This document shows positions 39,487-40,271 of a stretch of 40,271 bases of DNA, one piece after another (positions within the stretch are counted from its first letter, which is position 1; each line of letters opens with the position of its first letter). Position numbers and translations under genes: made by a program. The stretch lies in assembly GCA_002310995.1 (NCBI GenBank), contig DBYV01000018.1:30031-70301 (forward strand). The letters are read 5' to 3'. The DNA is from a bacterium UBP6_UBA1177. GTDB taxonomy: Bacteria > UBP6 > UBA1177. The notes beneath the pieces were generated by a model. That model did no database searches and was not told where the DNA came from. It worked only from the letters and a program-made list of their open reading frames with translations.

Positions 39487-40271
39487 ATGCCTGAATTAAG
39501 AGAAATGCTTAAAGCCGGTGCTCATTTCGGACACCAGAAGCAGAAATGGAATCCCAAAATGGCTCCTTACATTTTCACGGAGCGCAACAACATCCACATC
39601 ATCAACCTTCAGAAGACGATGGAACTCATCGAAGACGCCAAAAATTTCGTAAAACAGCTCGGAATGGCCGGCGAGATGATCTTCCTTGTCGGAACGAAAA
39701 GACAGGCTCAGGAAGTTATCAAACAGGAAGCTGAAAGAGCGGAAGTTCCTTATGTAAACTATCGTTGGCTCGGCGGAATGCTCACCAACTTCGTAACTAT
39801 CAACCAGTCGGTTAAGAAGTTCCAGAAGTTTGAAGAGATCCTCACCACCGAAAAGAGAAGAATGTACAAGAAAAAAGAGCTTGCAGATATCGAGAAGAGA
39901 AAAGACAAACTCGAGAAGAACCTTGCAGGCGTTATGAAAATGGACAAAATGCCGGGCGCTATGTTCGTCGTTGACCCGATGAAAGAGCATCTTGCAGTTC
40001 ATGAAGCTCAGAAACTCGGTATTCCGATAATCGCAATGATCGATACAAACGGAAATCCTGACGGAATCGACTACCTCATTCCCGCAAACGACGACGGAAT
40101 GCGCTGCATTTCGCTTGTAACTTCCGACATCGTTGACGCTTACCTTGAAGGTCTTGACATCTACAAACAGAAAATCGCCACAGAGCAGAAAGACAAGAAA
40201 GAAAGACCGGCAAGAGGCGAAACAAGAAGCGTTGCAGGCAGAAAGGTCAGAGTTAAAAGAATCCAGACTGC
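39487..40271 (+). CDS. rpsB: 30S ribosomal protein S2 (3' end outside window)
   Basis: 261 codons are visible from the ATG at 39487 and the frame stays open at the edge. S2 landmarks are clear: MLKAGAHFGHQ, WNPKMAPYIF, LVGTKRQAQE, YRWLGGMLTN, the coiled-coil insert around EKRKDKLEKNL, PGAMFVVDP, and the GIPIIAMIDTN core. A basic tail rich in Lys and Arg has begun, longer than in E. coli S2 (241 residues). GGAGG is five bases before the start. tsf commonly follows rpsB but would lie beyond this window. Confidence 0.97.
   Translation, partial: MPELREMLKAGAHFGHQKQKWNPKMAPYIFTERNNIHIINLQKTMELIEDAKNFVKQLGMAGEMIFLVGTKRQAQEVIKQEAERAEVPYVNYRWLGGMLTNFVTINQSVKKFQKFEEILTTEKRRMYKKKELADIEKRKDKLEKNLAGVMKMDKMPGAMFVVDPMKEHLAVHEAQKLGIPIIAMIDTNGNPDGIDYLIPANDDGMRCISLVTSDIVDAYLEGLDIYKQKIATEQKDKKERPARGETRSVAGRKVRVKRIQT

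Overview
The window is a chromosomal stretch of a Gram-negative, low-to-middling GC bacterium. Several secreted proteins carry a lipoprotein signal followed by a long Asp/Glu/Thr-rich linker. One has Cys/Gly modules of the CDGKICGDDGCGG type and two others have PEGA and Lcl-C/DUF1566-like domains. With the HprK/HPr/EIIA-Man/Enzyme I cluster, this style is best known from deltaproteobacterial (Myxococcota-like) lineages. The sequence contains no rRNA, so the placement is an inference. No phage, insertion sequence, CRISPR array, tRNA or rRNA gene was seen.

Layout. Positions 1-9631 are all on the minus strand: a periplasmic ankyrin protein, an acetyltransferase, a polysaccharide deacetylase, deoC, a small lipoprotein, a probable outer-membrane protein, a Ycf46-like AAA ATPase and a repeat-bearing lipoprotein cut by the window edge. 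ribE (9740-10366) is also minus, divergent from a small RRM protein with its own promoter and terminator. Positions 10991-20489 run plus: zinc-ribbon/Yip1 membrane protein, ispF, a membrane protein, a TMTC-like glycosyltransferase and a U32 protein, most of them overlapping or nearly so, then a large surface lipoprotein and a pyridoxal kinase. Positions 20526-26746 run minus: hexapeptide acyltransferase-like protein, M50 protease, maf, homocysteine methyltransferase-like protein, a double ThyX-like protein and a Cys-rich lipoprotein. Positions 26916-30733 run plus: a second periplasmic ankyrin protein, trkA and a CPA1 antiporter. Positions 30799-39194 are a minus operon, pheS-hprK-EIIA-ptsH-ptsI-lipoprotein-ftsK. 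It diverges from rpsB, which has a folded leader and runs off the end.

How the genes work together. The PTS genes form a complete phosphorelay and HPr-kinase circuit but have no sugar permease beside them, so the cluster looks regulatory. TrkA and the antiporter are a plausible monovalent-cation pair. Much of the remainder concerns the cell envelope (lipoproteins, deacetylase, protein O-glycosylation, M50 protease, FtsK).

Most unusual signals. (1) An intergenic repeat built on an 8-bp period occurs three times; two copies bracket ank-trkA-antiporter, whose trkA is visibly more GC-rich than its surroundings. (2) A 59-bp direct repeat, 55 of 59 identical and including the start codon, flanks the Cys-rich lipoprotein gene. 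(3) The double ThyX-like protein has its catalytic motif split between the two halves. (4) The rpsB leader has mutually exclusive pairings. No clearly new defence or biosynthetic system was found.
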